DNA of 64,000 nt from Sphaerisporangium rufum. GTDB lineage: Bacteria; Actinomycetota; Actinomycetes; Streptosporangiales; Streptosporangiaceae. The translations under genes were made by a program, and so were the position numbers. This document shows positions 1 through 9,258 of this stretch, piece by piece. The first letter of the stretch is position 1. Each line of letters starts with the position of its first letter. Below the pieces are notes generated by a model. The model was given only the letters and a program-made list of their open reading frames with translations. It was not told the origin of the DNA and searched no databases. Location of the stretch: assembly GCF_016863395.1 (NCBI RefSeq), contig NZ_BOOU01000058.1, positions 124,001 to 188,000 on the forward strand, given 5' to 3'.

Positions 1-2
1 AG

Positions 3-689
3 CCGGAGCCGCGCCCGGACCGTCCCCGGTACCGGGGGAGCCACCCGCTGGTGTCCGCCGGGCTGCTGGCCATCGCGGTGGCCGGCGCCCGGATGCTGCC
101 GGTGCTGTTCAGCGTGCTGATGGTGGTCGTGGTGCTGTGCCTGCGCGTCGGCGAGTACCTGTTCGGCGACCTGGCCGAGCGCCGCTCGGTGCGGGGCAGC
201 AGTGCCGGCGACCCGTTGATGGCCGTGCTCGGCACGCCGTGGGCGCTGATCAGGGCCGCGCTGGTGACGCTGGTCGCGACCCCGCTGGCCCTGATGCTCG
301 GCATGTGCGTGTGGGGCGCGCTGCGATTCGCCGGCGGCATGACGACCGACACCGCGGCCGCCTGGGGCGCCGCCGCGTTCGTCGGCGGCCTGTTCCTGCT
401 GCCCGGCGGCAAGAAGCCGCGCCGGGCGGTGGCCCGCGGGCTCAGCGCGGCCATCCGCAGCCCGGGCGCGGGCATGGTCGTCGTGCTGATCGTGGGCACG
501 CTGGCCTTCTTCGCGGTGATCAGCGCGCTCACCGCCGTGCCGTCCTGGACGCCCTGGGAGCCGCCCTCCCAGGCGATCAGCGACCTCGGCGCCCAGGCGC
601 GCAGCAGCGCGATGGGCATCATCGGCGGCCTGATCCAGGACCTGCTGAAGGACCTGGGTCTCGGCTTCCTGGCCTTCTGGGGCAGGTGA
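3..689 (+). CDS. Membrane protein, C-terminal part (probable Ser/Thr kinase tail), cut by window edge
   Basis: The frame is open to the left edge, so only about 229 C-terminal residues are visible. A GTG at 51 has a GGGGGAG about ten bases upstream, but the residues before it look equally coding, so I treat the gene as 5'-truncated. Several hydrophobic segments are visible, separated by a basic loop (GGKKPRR), and the chain ends in an amphipathic tail. The next gene, 193 bp downstream on the same strand, is a Ser/Thr kinase whose own C-terminus is membrane-embedded. Kinases of Streptosporangiales often carry such multi-pass tails, so this is probably the end of a neighbouring kinase. That is inference, because no catalytic motif is in view. 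Confidence 0.6.
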   Translation, partial: PEPRPDRPRYRGSHPLVSAGLLAIAVAGARMLPVLFSVLMVVVVLCLRVGEYLFGDLAERRSVRGSSAGDPLMAVLGTPWALIRAALVTLVATPLALMLGMCVWGALRFAGGMTTDTAAAWGAAAFVGGLFLLPGGKKPRRAVARGLSAAIRSPGAGMVVVLIVGTLAFFAVISALTAVPSWTPWEPPSQAISDLGAQARSSAMGIIGGLIQDLLKDLGLGFLAFWGR

Positions 690-882
690 CGACGGCCCGG
701 ACACCGTTTCCCAAGGCCGCGCGCGTGGAAAAAGCTCAGCCGAGAGCCTTCGGCCGGGCCGCGGGACCGGCGCACCTGGCGGCGAGCCGCCGGCGCGCCG
801 CAGCGCCGTGATGGCGGTCCACGCCGGCGGCGGGTGACGTGCGCGTCCTCGGCGCGCGGAGCGGTGATCCGGAAGGAGTCGC

Positions 883-2109
883 ATGGGCGTGCCGACGGCG
901 GGGCGGCTCGGCCCCTACCGCCTGCTGTCCCGGCTGGGCGCGGGCGGGTTCGGGGAGGTCCACCTCGCGCTGGACCCCGAGGGGCGCACCGTGGCGGTGA
1001 AGGTGCTGCACCCGCACGTGGCGGCGGACGAGGTGGCGCTGGCCCGGCTGGCCCGCGAGGTGGACACGATGCGCCGGGTACGCGGGCCGCACGTGGCCGA
1101 GGTGCTGGACGCCGAGCTGACCGGCGCCCGGCCGTACATCGTGACCAGGTACGTGCAGGGCCGGTCGCTGGCCGCGCTGGTGGCCACCGGCGACCCGCTG
1201 CGCGGCGAGGAGCTGACCCGGCTGGTGCGCGGGCTGGCCGAGGCGCTGGCGGCGATCCACGCGGCGGGCATCGTGCACCGCGACCTGAAACCGGCGAACG
1301 TCATCCTGGCCGACGGCGAGCCGCACGTGATCGACTTCGGCATCGCCTACGCCCTGGACTCGGCGTCGGTGACCGCGTCCGGCGCGGTGCTCGGCACCCC
1401 GGGCTACCTGGCGCCGGAGGTGCTGGAGGGCCGGGACGCCGGGCCGCCGGCGGACGTGTTCTCCTTCGCCGCCACGGTGGCCTACGCGGCGACCGGGCGC
1501 CCGCCGTACGGCACCGGGCCGGCGCCGGCGGTGGCCTACCGGGTGGTCCACCACGGCCCGGACCTGACGGACGCGCCGGCCTGGCTGGCTCCGCTGCTGG
1601 AGCAGTGCATGAGCACCGACCCGGCGGTCCGGCCGCCGGCGGCCGAGCTGTGCGAGCGGGTGGGCGCCGCGGTGCCGCCGCCGGGGCCGGTGGCGGCACC
1701 GGTGCGGCGGCCGGCGGTGGACCGGGGGGAGGAGCCGCCCACCGAGCACATGCGGCCGGACCGCCGCGCGCCGGGGCCGGCCGAGACCTACGCGCGGCAC
1801 CGGGAGCGGGTGCACCGCCGCTGGGTGGTGGCGACCGGGGTGGTGGCCGGGCTGACCGCCGCCGCGGTCCGCGACTATCTCCCGGAGCTGTCGGTACTGG
1901 TGCTGGCCGCCTACGGCACCGGGGTGCTGATCGACGCGGGGTTTGCGCTGGCGGCCCGGGCCCGGGGGCGGATCACGTTCGACGTGGCGGGCGGGCTGGG
2001 CGCGGCCGGGCTGTACGCGCTGCTGGTCGCGGTGTTCAGCCCGTTCACCCTGCTGCTCGCGGCCGGGACGGTGCTGGTCGTGCTGATGATGATCCTGCTG
2101 GCCGGGTGA
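883..2109 (+). CDS. Serine/threonine protein kinase with membrane C-terminus
   Basis: Hanks-type protein kinase of 408 residues that phosphorylates Ser/Thr on partner proteins. The catalytic domain spans about residues 10-260: glycine loop LGAGGFGEV (18-26), ATP lysine K40 in VAVKV, catalytic HRDLKPANV (132-140), DFG (151-153) and APE (177-179) are all intact. A proline-rich linker of about 50 residues follows, then three or so hydrophobic segments from about residue 312 to the end, so the kinase should be anchored at the inner face of the membrane. There are no PASTA repeats, so it is not a PknB-type muropeptide sensor. The ATG is preceded by GGAAGGAG at a good distance. The substrate cannot be told from the sequence. 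Confidence 0.93.
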   Translation: MGVPTAGRLGPYRLLSRLGAGGFGEVHLALDPEGRTVAVKVLHPHVAADEVALARLAREVDTMRRVRGPHVAEVLDAELTGARPYIVTRYVQGRSLAALVATGDPLRGEELTRLVRGLAEALAAIHAAGIVHRDLKPANVILADGEPHVIDFGIAYALDSASVTASGAVLGTPGYLAPEVLEGRDAGPPADVFSFAATVAYAATGRPPYGTGPAPAVAYRVVHHGPDLTDAPAWLAPLLEQCMSTDPAVRPPAAELCERVGAAVPPPGPVAAPVRRPAVDRGEEPPTEHMRPDRRAPGPAETYARHRERVHRRWVVATGVVAGLTAAAVRDYLPELSVLVLAAYGTGVLIDAGFALAARARGRITFDVAGGLGAAGLYALLVAVFSPFTLLLAAGTVLVVLMMILLAG

Positions 2110-2121
2110 TCGCACTCACCG

Positions 2122-2181
2122 GAACTTAGTTCGGTACGGTGGGGGCAGCCGGTTTGGCAGCAAGCTACTAGCGGGTAACAT
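2122..2181 (+). promoter_or_regulatory. Inverted repeat and candidate promoter of etfBA
   Basis: GAACT-T-AGTTC at 2122-2132 is an operator-like inverted repeat. Just downstream TTGGCA (2154-2159) and TAACAT (2176-2181) are 16 bp apart and form a plausible sigma-70-type promoter for etfB, which starts at 2407. The 297-bp gap between the kinase and etfB holds nothing else I recognise. The site could bind a fatty-acid-responsive TetR repressor, as etf genes are often in such regulons, but that is a guess. Confidence 0.3.
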
Positions 2182-2406
2182 AATGGGAAGGGAAAGGGCG
2201 AGGGTCGCACCGGCACCCGCCCCGGCCTCGTCCGGGACCCAGCGGTCCCGGCCCGGCGGGGGCATGACAAGGTTGAGGCGGCCCCCGGTGCCCCGGCACC
2301 GGGTCGCCCCGCACGACGTGCGCGTACCCCGCGCGCACGTGCCGAGGAATCGGCGCCAGCCCAGCACGCGGTGGCGCCTCGTGGAACGGGAGGACGGCCA
2401 CCGGCC

Positions 2407-3186
2407 ATGAACATCGTCGTCTGCGTGAAGCAGGTCCCCGACACCGCGACCGAGCGCAAGCTCCGGTCCGATGACAACACTCTCGACCGCGACGCCGCGG
2501 ACGGCGTCATCAATGAGCTGTGCGAATACGCCGTCGAAGAGGCCCTCAAGATCAAGGAGGCGCACGGCGGCGAGGTGACGGTCCTCACCATGGGCCCGAC
2601 CAAGGCCACCGACACCATCCGCAAGGCCCTGGCCATGGGCTGCGACAAGGCCGTCCACCTGGTGGACGACGCGCTGCACGGCTCGGACGCGCTGTCCACC
2701 TCCTACGCCCTGGCCCAGACGCTGAAGAAGATCGGCTTCGACCTGGTCGTCCTCGGCTCGGAGTCCACCGACGCGCGGATGGGCGTGCTGCCCGCCATGC
2801 TGGCCGAGCGGCTCGGCGTCCCGCAGCTCACCTTCGCCAAGAAGGTCGACATCGACGGGTCGGCCATCACCGTCCAGCGGGTCACCGACTACGGCTTCGA
2901 CAAGGTCGAGGCCACGCTGCCCGCCGTCGTCTCGGTGGTGGAGAAGATCAACGAGCCGCGTTACCCGTCCTTCAAGGGCATCATGGCGGCCAAGAAGAAG
3001 CCGGTGCAGACCCTCGGCATCGCCGACGCCGACATCGACGCCGCCCTGGTCGGCCTGACCGCGGCCTGGAGCCAGGTGGCGGAGTTCGCCGTCACCCCGC
3101 CCCGGGTCACCGGCACCATCGTCAAGGACGAGGGCGACGGGGGCGGCAAGGCCGCCGAGTTCCTCGCGTCGAAGAAGTTCATCTGA
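2407..3186 (+). CDS. etfB: Electron transfer flavoprotein beta subunit
   Basis: Small (beta) subunit of the heterodimeric electron transfer flavoprotein. It accepts electrons from acyl-CoA and other dehydrogenases and passes them to the quinone pool via ETF dehydrogenase. At 259 residues it has the family length. It opens with the typical MNIVVCVKQVPDT and carries the conserved region around LVVLGSESTDARMG. The ATG at 2407 is chosen because the family starts exactly there and a GGGAGGAC lies upstream; an in-frame GTG at 2371 would add twelve unrelated residues. etfA follows after 12 bp, so the two form an operon. Confidence 0.96.
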   Translation: MNIVVCVKQVPDTATERKLRSDDNTLDRDAADGVINELCEYAVEEALKIKEAHGGEVTVLTMGPTKATDTIRKALAMGCDKAVHLVDDALHGSDALSTSYALAQTLKKIGFDLVVLGSESTDARMGVLPAMLAERLGVPQLTFAKKVDIDGSAITVQRVTDYGFDKVEATLPAVVSVVEKINEPRYPSFKGIMAAKKKPVQTLGIADADIDAALVGLTAAWSQVAEFAVTPPRVTGTIVKDEGDGGGKAAEFLASKKFI

Positions 3187-3198
3187 GAGGGCCCACCG

Positions 3199-4152
3199 AT
3201 GGCTGAGATTCTGGTTCTCGTCGAGCACGTCGACGGTGCGGTCAAGAAGGTCACCCTGGAGCTGCTGACGCTGGCCCGCTCGCTGGGCTCGCCGTCCGCG
3301 GTCTGGGCCGGGGCCGGCTACTCCCCCGACGCCAAGGCCCAGCTCGCCGAGTACGGTGCCGACAAGATCTACGTCGCCGGCGCGGCGGAGATCGACGACT
3401 ACGTGGTGGCGCCCAAGGCCGAGCTGCTGGCCCAGCTGGTGTCCGCCGCCGCCCCGGCCGCGGTCCTGGTGGCCGCGAACGCCGAGGGCAAGGAGATCGC
3501 CGCCCGCCTGGCGATCAAGACCGACTCGGGCGTCATCACCGACGCGGTGGGCCTCGGCGAGGGCGTGCTCGCCGAGCAGTCCATCTTCGGCGGCGGCGTG
3601 GACGTGAAGTCCCGGGTGGCCAAGGGCACCCCGATCGTCGCGGTCCGGCCCAACGCGGCCAACCCCGAGCCCGCGGCCGGTGCCGGTGCCGAGGAGCAGG
3701 TGTCGGTCACCCTGTCCGACGCGGCCCAGGCGGCCAAGGTGGTCGAGCGCGTGCACGAGGAGAAGGGGGCCCGGCCCGAGCTCACCGAGGCGGCGATCGT
3801 CGTCTCCGGCGGCCGCGGCGTCGGCTCGGCGGAGAACTTCGCGGTGATCGAGCGGCTGGCCGACGCGCTGGGCGCCGCGGTCGGCGCCTCGCGCGCCGCG
3901 ACCGACGCCGGCTGGTACCCCCACCAGTTCCAGGTCGGGCAGACCGGCAAGACCGTCTCGCCGCAGCTCTACATCGCGGCGGGCATCTCCGGCGCCATCC
4001 AGCACCGGGCCGGCATGCAGACCGCCAAGACCATCCTGGCGATCAACAAGGACCCGGAGGCCCCGATCTTCGAGCTGGCCGACTTCGGCGTCGTGGGCGA
4101 CCTGCACCAGATCGTCCCCCAGCTCAGCGAAGAAGTAGAAAAGCGGAAGTAA
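3199..4152 (+). CDS. etfA: Electron transfer flavoprotein alpha subunit
   Basis: Large (alpha) FAD-binding subunit of the electron transfer flavoprotein, 317 residues. The N-terminal half is the ETF fold. The C-terminal FAD domain is plain: GGRGVGSAENF, then VGQTGKTVSPQLYIAAGISG and the closing stretch with AINKDPEAPIF and ADFGVVGDL. It starts 12 bp after etfB behind GAGAGGG and ends just before a strong hairpin, so the unit is a two-gene etfBA operon. Confidence 0.97.
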   Translation: MAEILVLVEHVDGAVKKVTLELLTLARSLGSPSAVWAGAGYSPDAKAQLAEYGADKIYVAGAAEIDDYVVAPKAELLAQLVSAAAPAAVLVAANAEGKEIAARLAIKTDSGVITDAVGLGEGVLAEQSIFGGGVDVKSRVAKGTPIVAVRPNAANPEPAAGAGAEEQVSVTLSDAAQAAKVVERVHEEKGARPELTEAAIVVSGGRGVGSAENFAVIERLADALGAAVGASRAATDAGWYPHQFQVGQTGKTVSPQLYIAAGISGAIQHRAGMQTAKTILAINKDPEAPIFELADFGVVGDLHQIVPQLSEEVEKRK

Positions 4153-4161
4153 CGCCCGCGC

Positions 4162-4217
4162 ACGACGGCGACCCTCGCCTGTCCCCTTGCCGGGGGACGG
4201 GCGAGGGTCGCCGTCGT
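4162..4217 (+). terminator. Long hairpin terminator after etfA
   Basis: Two 25-base arms (4162-4186 and 4193-4217) pair over their whole length with only one G-U wobble and leave a 6-base loop; TTT follows at 4217-4219. It begins 10 bp after the etfA stop and also lies 24 bp beyond the stop of the convergent gene, so it can serve both. Confidence 0.85.
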
Positions 4218-4240
4218 TTCCCGGCCGGGTGCGCTCGGGT

Positions 4241-5113
4241 CTACCGGTGGGGGTCGAAGCTCGCCAGGTAGGCGGCGGCCATGTCCTGGTCGCCGTGACC
4301 TTGGTCGATGGCGCGGCGGAACCGCTCGACGGCCGCCGGGGTGAGGTCGAGGCGGACGCCGTGCGCGGCGGCGGCCTGGCTGACCAGCCGGAGGTCCTTC
4401 TCGGCGTTGGCGAGCGTGAAACTGGGGGACAGGTCGCCCTCCAGCAGCGCCTTGGTCTTGGCCTGGAAGTACGCGCTGTCCAGCGGGCCGCCGGTGATCA
4501 GGTCGACGAACAGCTTCGGGTCCGTCCCCAGCCCCTTGGCGAGGGCCAGCGACTCGCCCAGCACGGCGGTGAGGGCGATCGCGTAGTTCACCCCGGCCAG
4601 CTTGAGCCGGGTGCCGGCGCCGCTCGCGCCGTCCTCCCCCAGCCACTCGGTGCGCCGGCCCATCGCGTCGAAGAGCGGCTGCAGGACCGGCCGGGCGTCC
4701 GCCGGCCCGGCGGCCAGGATGATCAGCTGCCCGCTCTCGGCGGGCTGCTTGGTGCCCTGGACCGGCGCGTCCACGAAGACCAGGCCGTGCTCGCCGGCGA
4801 GCTCGGCCAGCGGGGCCAGCGCGGCCGGCCCGACCGTGCTCATCTGCGCCCAGATCTGCCCGGGGCGCAGGCCCGCCGCCGCGCCGGTCATCGTCTCGCG
4901 CACGGCCTCGCCATCGGTGAGGATCGTGATGATCACGTCGGCGGACTCGACCGCCTCCGCGGGCGTGCCGGCGACGATCCCCCCGGCGTCCCGCAAGGGT
5001 TCTGCCCGGCTGGTCGTCCGGTTCCACACCCGCACCTGGTGGCCCTGCTTGAGCAGGTTGCGAGCCATCGGCGCACCCATGATCCCGGTGCCCAGTACCG
5101 CGACGGTCGTCAT
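4241..5113 (-). CDS. NAD(P)-dependent beta-hydroxyacid dehydrogenase (3-hydroxyisobutyrate dehydrogenase family)
   Basis: A 290-residue member of the 6-phosphogluconate/3-hydroxyisobutyrate dehydrogenase superfamily, which oxidises beta-hydroxyacids or reduces imines and aldehydes. The Rossmann motif GTGIMG is at residues 8-13. The substrate-loop signature appears as DAPVQGTKQPAESGQL, and the catalytic lysine lies in GTRLKLAGVNYA at about residue 170. The ATG at 5113 is chosen because AAGGGGGA lies eight bases upstream and the fold begins at once; the frame could extend 43 residues further up but that part is not family-like. The exact substrate (hydroxyisobutyrate, tartronate semialdehyde, succinate semialdehyde or an imine) cannot be read from sequence. 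Confidence 0.85.
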   Translation of the reverse strand: MTTVAVLGTGIMGAPMARNLLKQGHQVRVWNRTTSRAEPLRDAGGIVAGTPAEAVESADVIITILTDGEAVRETMTGAAAGLRPGQIWAQMSTVGPAALAPLAELAGEHGLVFVDAPVQGTKQPAESGQLIILAAGPADARPVLQPLFDAMGRRTEWLGEDGASGAGTRLKLAGVNYAIALTAVLGESLALAKGLGTDPKLFVDLITGGPLDSAYFQAKTKALLEGDLSPSFTLANAEKDLRLVSQAAAAHGVRLDLTPAAVERFRRAIDQGHGDQDMAAAYLASFDPHR

Positions 5114-5269
5114 AGCGATGTCCCCCTTGATGTGAAGTGCCACGTCGTCACCCAAGAATGCCCCGGATTGGCGGACCGTCCCACTTGCGGCGGAATGCGA
5201 GATCAGGGCCTTACTCCGGGTTCGTCGGCCACGTCCCGGCATCCGGAGCGGGCCGGCCGCCGGCCGGCG

Positions 5270-6598
5270 TCACGACCCGCGCGAGTCGGTGCCGGCCGGA
5301 CGGGCGATGCGCGCCGCCCGGCGGATCCGCGCGCCGGCCGGAAGGCGGCGAGTGTCCCCGGCGCGGCCGGCGGGCCGGGCGGGGGCGCCGCGGCGGCGCG
5401 GCCGCGGGCCGCCGACCGGGCGGATCGGGCGGGGGAGCGGCGGGTGGTCCAGCGGGCTCGCGGTGACCGGCAGCAGCCGGGCGGCCAGCGCGATGACCAC
5501 GCCGAGCACCACCGCGATCCCCAGCGCGACCCGCAGCGAGGCGGCGTGGCTGAGGAAGCCGATCACCACCGGGCCGAGCAGCAGCCCCGCGTACCCCATG
5601 GCGCCGGTCTGGGCGATCGCCGGCCCCGGGGTCGAGGTCGCTGTTCCGGCCAGCGACATCGCCATCGGCGACACCATGGCCACCGCCAGGCCGACCAGGA
5701 CCATGCCCGTCACCGCCACCACGGCGGACGACGAGGTGATCACCACGGTGAAGGTGGCCGCGGTGCCCAGGCCGGAGGCGATCATCAGCCGCCGGGCGCC
5801 CCACCGGGTGCGCAGCCGGTCGCCGGTGAGCCGGGCGGCGAGCATGCCCGCCTCGAACACCGGATAGCCGAGCGCGGCGACCGCCTCCGGGGCGCCGATG
5901 GTGCGCCGCAGGAACAGGCCGTTCCAGTCGGCCACCGCACCTTCCACCATGAACGCGCAGAACGCGATGGCGCCGAGCAGGTACACCAGCAGCGGCATCC
6001 GCCGTCGCGCCGGGCCCGCGTTCTGGGCCGGGTCGGTGGCCGGGTCCGGCAGCAGGCCGCGGCCGATCAGCACGAACGCCGGCACCGAGCCCGCGGCGAC
6101 GATGGCCAGGTGCGCGGGATAGGGAACGCCGAGCGCGATCAGCCCGGCGCCCAGCAGGCCGGCCGCCATGGCGCCGACACACCAGCCGGCGTGCAGGCCG
6201 TTCATCAGCGGGCGGCGGGCGGCGCGCTCGACCACCGAGCCCTGGGCGTTCATCGCCACGTCCACCGCGCCGAAGAGCATGCCGAAGACCGCCGCCGCGC
6301 CGACCGCCCAGCCGGGCGCCGGGGCGAACGCCACCCCGAGCAGCGCCACCGCGCTCAGCGGGCCGGCCACCCGCAGCACGGCGGCGCTACCGGCCCGTGC
6401 GAGCAGGCCGCGCATGGCCTGCATGGCCAGCAGCGCACCGAGCCCCCAGGCCAGCAGCACCGCGCTGACCTCGGACTCGGCCATGCCGAGCCGGTCGGCC
6501 AGCGCGGGCAGGCGCACGGTGAAGGTGCCGCACACCAGCCCCGCGAGGACGAAGACGAGGACCGCCCGCCCCCGGGCGGTCCTCAAACGGCGGATCAT
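5270..6598 (-). CDS. MFS transporter with basic C-terminal tail
   Basis: Major facilitator superfamily permease of 442 residues with about twelve hydrophobic segments and the inter-helix motif GDRLRTRWGARR in the middle loop. It resembles the YbjJ-like MFS group found beside TetR repressors. The ATG at 6598 follows AAAGGAAC. The last 60 or so residues, after the final membrane segment, are a proline- and arginine-rich tail that looks like read-through into low-complexity GC-rich DNA rather than a domain. It lies 108 bp downstream of the TetR gene on the same strand, so TetR probably controls it; the substrate is unknown. Confidence 0.82.
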   Translation of the reverse strand: MIRRLRTARGRAVLVFVLAGLVCGTFTVRLPALADRLGMAESEVSAVLLAWGLGALLAMQAMRGLLARAGSAAVLRVAGPLSAVALLGVAFAPAPGWAVGAAAVFGMLFGAVDVAMNAQGSVVERAARRPLMNGLHAGWCVGAMAAGLLGAGLIALGVPYPAHLAIVAAGSVPAFVLIGRGLLPDPATDPAQNAGPARRRMPLLVYLLGAIAFCAFMVEGAVADWNGLFLRRTIGAPEAVAALGYPVFEAGMLAARLTGDRLRTRWGARRLMIASGLGTAATFTVVITSSSAVVAVTGMVLVGLAVAMVSPMAMSLAGTATSTPGPAIAQTGAMGYAGLLLGPVVIGFLSHAASLRVALGIAVVLGVVIALAARLLPVTASPLDHPPLPRPIRPVGGPRPRRRGAPARPAGRAGDTRRLPAGARIRRAARIARPAGTDSRGS

Positions 6599-6706
6599 CG
6601 GATGTTCCTTTCTATATCTGTGCGTTGTCGTGCCGCGGCCCCCGGGCACGCGGTCGCGCCCGGCAGGCCTGGCCGGCCATCCGGGCGCGTGGAGAGCGAG
6701 GGTGGA

Positions 6707-7216
6707 TCAGGTGGCGGGGAGCAGGGCGAGCAGCCGGGCGCGCAGCGCGTCCAGGGCCGGCTCGTCGTAGGACTCGGGATCGTGGGTGACCACGTCCCAC
6801 AGCCCTTCGCAGGCGAGGCGGACAATGCGAGCCGCCATCGGGTCGGGCTCGTCGGCCAGGCCGGTGCGGTGCCAGCGGGCCATCGCCTCGCGCAGCGGGG
6901 TCAGTAAGTGCGGGTCACCGGCCGCGCCGGTGACCACCGCCCAGCGCCGCAGCCGTCCGCTGCGGATCGCGGTGAAGGTGGCGTCCAGGTAGGCCCGGCT
7001 GTAGGAGCCGGGCGGGCCGGCGGCCACCAGCTCGTCGAAGTCGCTGATCAGTCGCTCGATCATGCCGCTGACCAGGGCTTCCTTGGTGCCGAAATGGTAG
7101 AGGAGGCCGCCCTTGCTGACCCCGGCGCGCTCGGCGACCGCCGCCAGCGTCAGGCACGGCGCGCCCTGCTCGGCGAGCAGGTCCTCCGCCGCGTTCAACA
7201 GCTCGTCTCTCCGCAT
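6707..7216 (-). CDS. TetR-family transcriptional regulator
   Basis: A 169-residue TetR repressor. The N-terminal helix-turn-helix is clear ([28 protein letters not shown]). The C-terminal half is an all-helical ligand and dimer domain containing [24 protein letters not shown] 7216 is the family-like start; an in-frame GTG nine bases upstream (VDGM) is an alternative. The start is 11 bp from the palindrome at 7228-7243. It is upstream of the MFS gene on the same strand and divergent from the cysteine desulfurase gene, which fits autoregulation together with control of the transporter. Confidence 0.9.
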   Translation of the reverse strand: MRRDELLNAAEDLLAEQGAPCLTLAAVAERAGVSKGGLLYHFGTKEALVSGMIERLISDFDELVAAGPPGSYSRAYLDATFTAIRSGRLRRWAVVTGAAGDPHLLTPLREAMARWHRTGLADEPDPMAARIVRLACEGLWDVVTHDPESYDEPALDALRARLLALLPAT

Positions 7217-7227
7217 GCCATCCACTA

Positions 7228-7243
7228 TACCGTCCGGACGGTA
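7228..7243. promoter_or_regulatory. TetR operator, perfect 16-bp palindrome
   Basis: TACCGTCCGGACGGTA reads the same on both strands. It sits between the TetR start (7216, minus) and the cysteine desulfurase start (7275, plus), 11 bp from one and 31 bp from the other, so a bound repressor would cover both promoters. Palindromes of this type are common TetR-family sites. Confidence 0.75.
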
Positions 7244-7274
7244 CACCGCGCGCACTCGGTACGCTTGGATCGCC

Positions 7275-8435
7275 ATGACATACCTGGACCACGCGGCGAC
7301 CACGCCGATGCTGCCCGAGGCGATCGAGGCGATGACCGCGCAGCTCGCGCGGGTCGGCAACGCCTCGTCCCTGCACGCGGCGGGCCGCCGCACCCGCCGT
7401 CTCGTCGAGGAGTCGCGCGAGACCATCGCCGGCGCGCTCGGCGCCCGGCCCAGCGAGGTGGTGTTCACCTCCGGCGGCACCGAGGCCGACAACCTCGCCG
7501 TCAAGGGCCTCTATTGGGCCCGGCGCGCCGCCACCGGGGCCGACCGCGTCCTGGTCAGCGCGATCGAGCACCACGCCGTCCTCGACCCGGCGGCCTGGCT
7601 GGCCGAGCGCGAGGGCGCCTCGGTCGAGCTGCTCGCGGTGGACGAGCACGGCCGGGTGCGCCCGGAGACGCTGCGCGCCGCCATCGACCGCGACCCGGCC
7701 CGGGTGGCGCTGGTCAGCGTGATGTGGGCCAACAACGAGGTCGGCACCGTCCAGCCGATCGCCGAGCTGGCCGCCGTCGCCCGCGAGCACGGTATCCCGT
7801 TCCACACCGACGCCGTCCAGGCGATCGGCCAGCTCCCGGTGTCGTTCGCCGAGTCCGGGGTGTCCGCGATGACGGTGACCGGGCACAAGGTCGGCGGCCC
7901 GGTGGGCGTCGGCGCGCTGCTGCTGGCCCGCGGCGTCGACCCGGTCCCGGTGCTGCACGGCGGCGGCCAGGAACGCGACGTGCGCTCCGGCACCCTGGAC
8001 GCCCCGGCGATCGCCGGGTTCGCCGCGGCCGTCGGCTCGGCGGTCGCCGGCCGGGACGCCGAGGCCGCCCGGCTGGCCGCGCTGCGCGACGAGCTGGTCG
8101 CCCGCGTCCGCGAGGCGGTGCCGGACGTCGTCCTCAACGGCCACCCGGTGGACCGGCTGCCGGGCAACGCCCACTTCTCCTTCCCCGGCTGCGAGGGCGA
8201 CGCGCTGCTCATGCTGCTGGACGCCCAAGGCGTGGAGTGCTCGACCGGCTCGGCCTGCTCGGCCGGGGTCTCCCAGCCGTCCCACGTGCTGCTGGCCATG
8301 AGTGCCGACGCGCTGCGCGCCCGGGGCTCGCTGCGCTTCTCCCTCGGCCACACCTCGACGGCCGATGACGTCGCCCGGCTGGCCGAGGTGATCGCCCCGG
8401 TGGTGGAGCGCGCCCGCCGCGCCGGCATCAGCTGA
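7275..8435 (+). CDS. Cysteine desulfurase (NifS/IscS family)
   Basis: PLP-dependent enzyme of 386 residues that removes sulfur from cysteine as an enzyme-bound persulfide, for iron-sulfur clusters and tRNA thiolation. The PLP lysine is K205 in [11 protein letters not shown]100 (EHHAV) stacks on the cofactor and D179 binds its ring nitrogen. The persulfide cysteine is C329 in STGSACSAG, with a second cysteine at 322. The ATG at 7275 begins [11 protein letters not shown], exactly as the family does. In many actinomycetes this gene stands next to mnmA, the sulfur acceptor; here mnmA is 14.7 kb away. Confidence 0.95.
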   Translation: MTYLDHAATTPMLPEAIEAMTAQLARVGNASSLHAAGRRTRRLVEESRETIAGALGARPSEVVFTSGGTEADNLAVKGLYWARRAATGADRVLVSAIEHHAVLDPAAWLAEREGASVELLAVDEHGRVRPETLRAAIDRDPARVALVSVMWANNEVGTVQPIAELAAVAREHGIPFHTDAVQAIGQLPVSFAESGVSAMTVTGHKVGGPVGVGALLLARGVDPVPVLHGGGQERDVRSGTLDAPAIAGFAAAVGSAVAGRDAEAARLAALRDELVARVREAVPDVVLNGHPVDRLPGNAHFSFPGCEGDALLMLLDAQGVECSTGSACSAGVSQPSHVLLAMSADALRARGSLRFSLGHTSTADDVARLAEVIAPVVERARRAGIS

Positions 8436-8510
8436 CCGGCCGCGCATCGACTGGCCGATCCGCCGGGTACGAGCCCGGTCACGCGGGGCGGCCGCCGGGC
8501 ATGAGGACGG

Positions 8511-9071
8511 TCAGCCCTGCGGCGGCCACTCCCGGCGGAGCATCGCGTAGACCAGCTCGTCGGACCACTCGCCCTTGAACAGCTCGTTCTCCACCAGGTG
8601 CGCCTCGCGCCGCATGCCCAGCCGCTCCATCAGCCTGGCCGAGGCGGTGTTGCGCCCGTCGCACCGTCCGTAGATGCGGTGCAGGCCGAGGTCCTCGAAC
8701 CCCAGCCGCAGGATCTCCCGGGACGCCTCGCCGGCCAGGCCGCGCCCGTGGTGGTCGGGGTGGAAGATGAAGCCGATCTCGCCCTGCCGATGCTCGGCGC
8801 TGCGCCAGAACAGGTACAGGTCGCCGATCAGCTCACCGGTCTCGCGCAGCTCGACCGCGAGGTTCAGATCCTCGCCGCCCTTGCGCAGCTCGGCCATCTC
8901 CGTCTTCTTGGCCAGAGCCGTCCTGGTCTCGTCCAGGGTGCGCGCGTCCCAGTACAGGTACCGCGCGACGTCGGCGCGGGAGTGGAAGGAGTGCAACCCG
9001 TCCAGGTCGTCCATGGTGAACGGGCGGAGCGACAGGCGCGGCGTCTCGATCGGATAGGCAGGCGACAGCAT
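8511..9071 (-). CDS. GNAT acetyltransferase, RimJ/RimL type
   Basis: A 186-residue N-acetyltransferase resembling the ribosomal-protein-serine acetyltransferase group. It opens with IETPRLSLRPF, typical of that group. The acetyl-CoA loop is seen as HHGRGLAGEASREILRLGF, followed by RNTASARLMERLGMRREA. It is a single-gene unit convergent with the cysteine desulfurase. The acceptor could be a protein N-terminus, a small amine or an antibiotic. Confidence 0.88.
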   Translation of the reverse strand: MLSPAYPIETPRLSLRPFTMDDLDGLHSFHSRADVARYLYWDARTLDETRTALAKKTEMAELRKGGEDLNLAVELRETGELIGDLYLFWRSAEHRQGEIGFIFHPDHHGRGLAGEASREILRLGFEDLGLHRIYGRCDGRNTASARLMERLGMRREAHLVENELFKGEWSDELVYAMLRREWPPQG

Positions 9072-9258
9072 CCGGCCACCCTATTGACATGCCCTGCCCG
9101 GCCGCCTCTGGATTTTCGACCGTGAGCGGCGTCATCGGCCGGTTCGGTCACCCGGCCACCTGCGGGTGATCGGGGCGGCCAGACACCCGATGGGCCGGTA
9201 CCCGCTACCGCCCGAACCGGATCGAAGCGTGCGGTGGACCGGCATGTCGGCGAGTAGA

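Noticed and set aside
2183-2410. A 75-residue plus-strand frame just before etfB
   Set aside because: Composition is Arg/Pro-rich and it overlaps the etfB start; it contains the promoter region. Probably chance.
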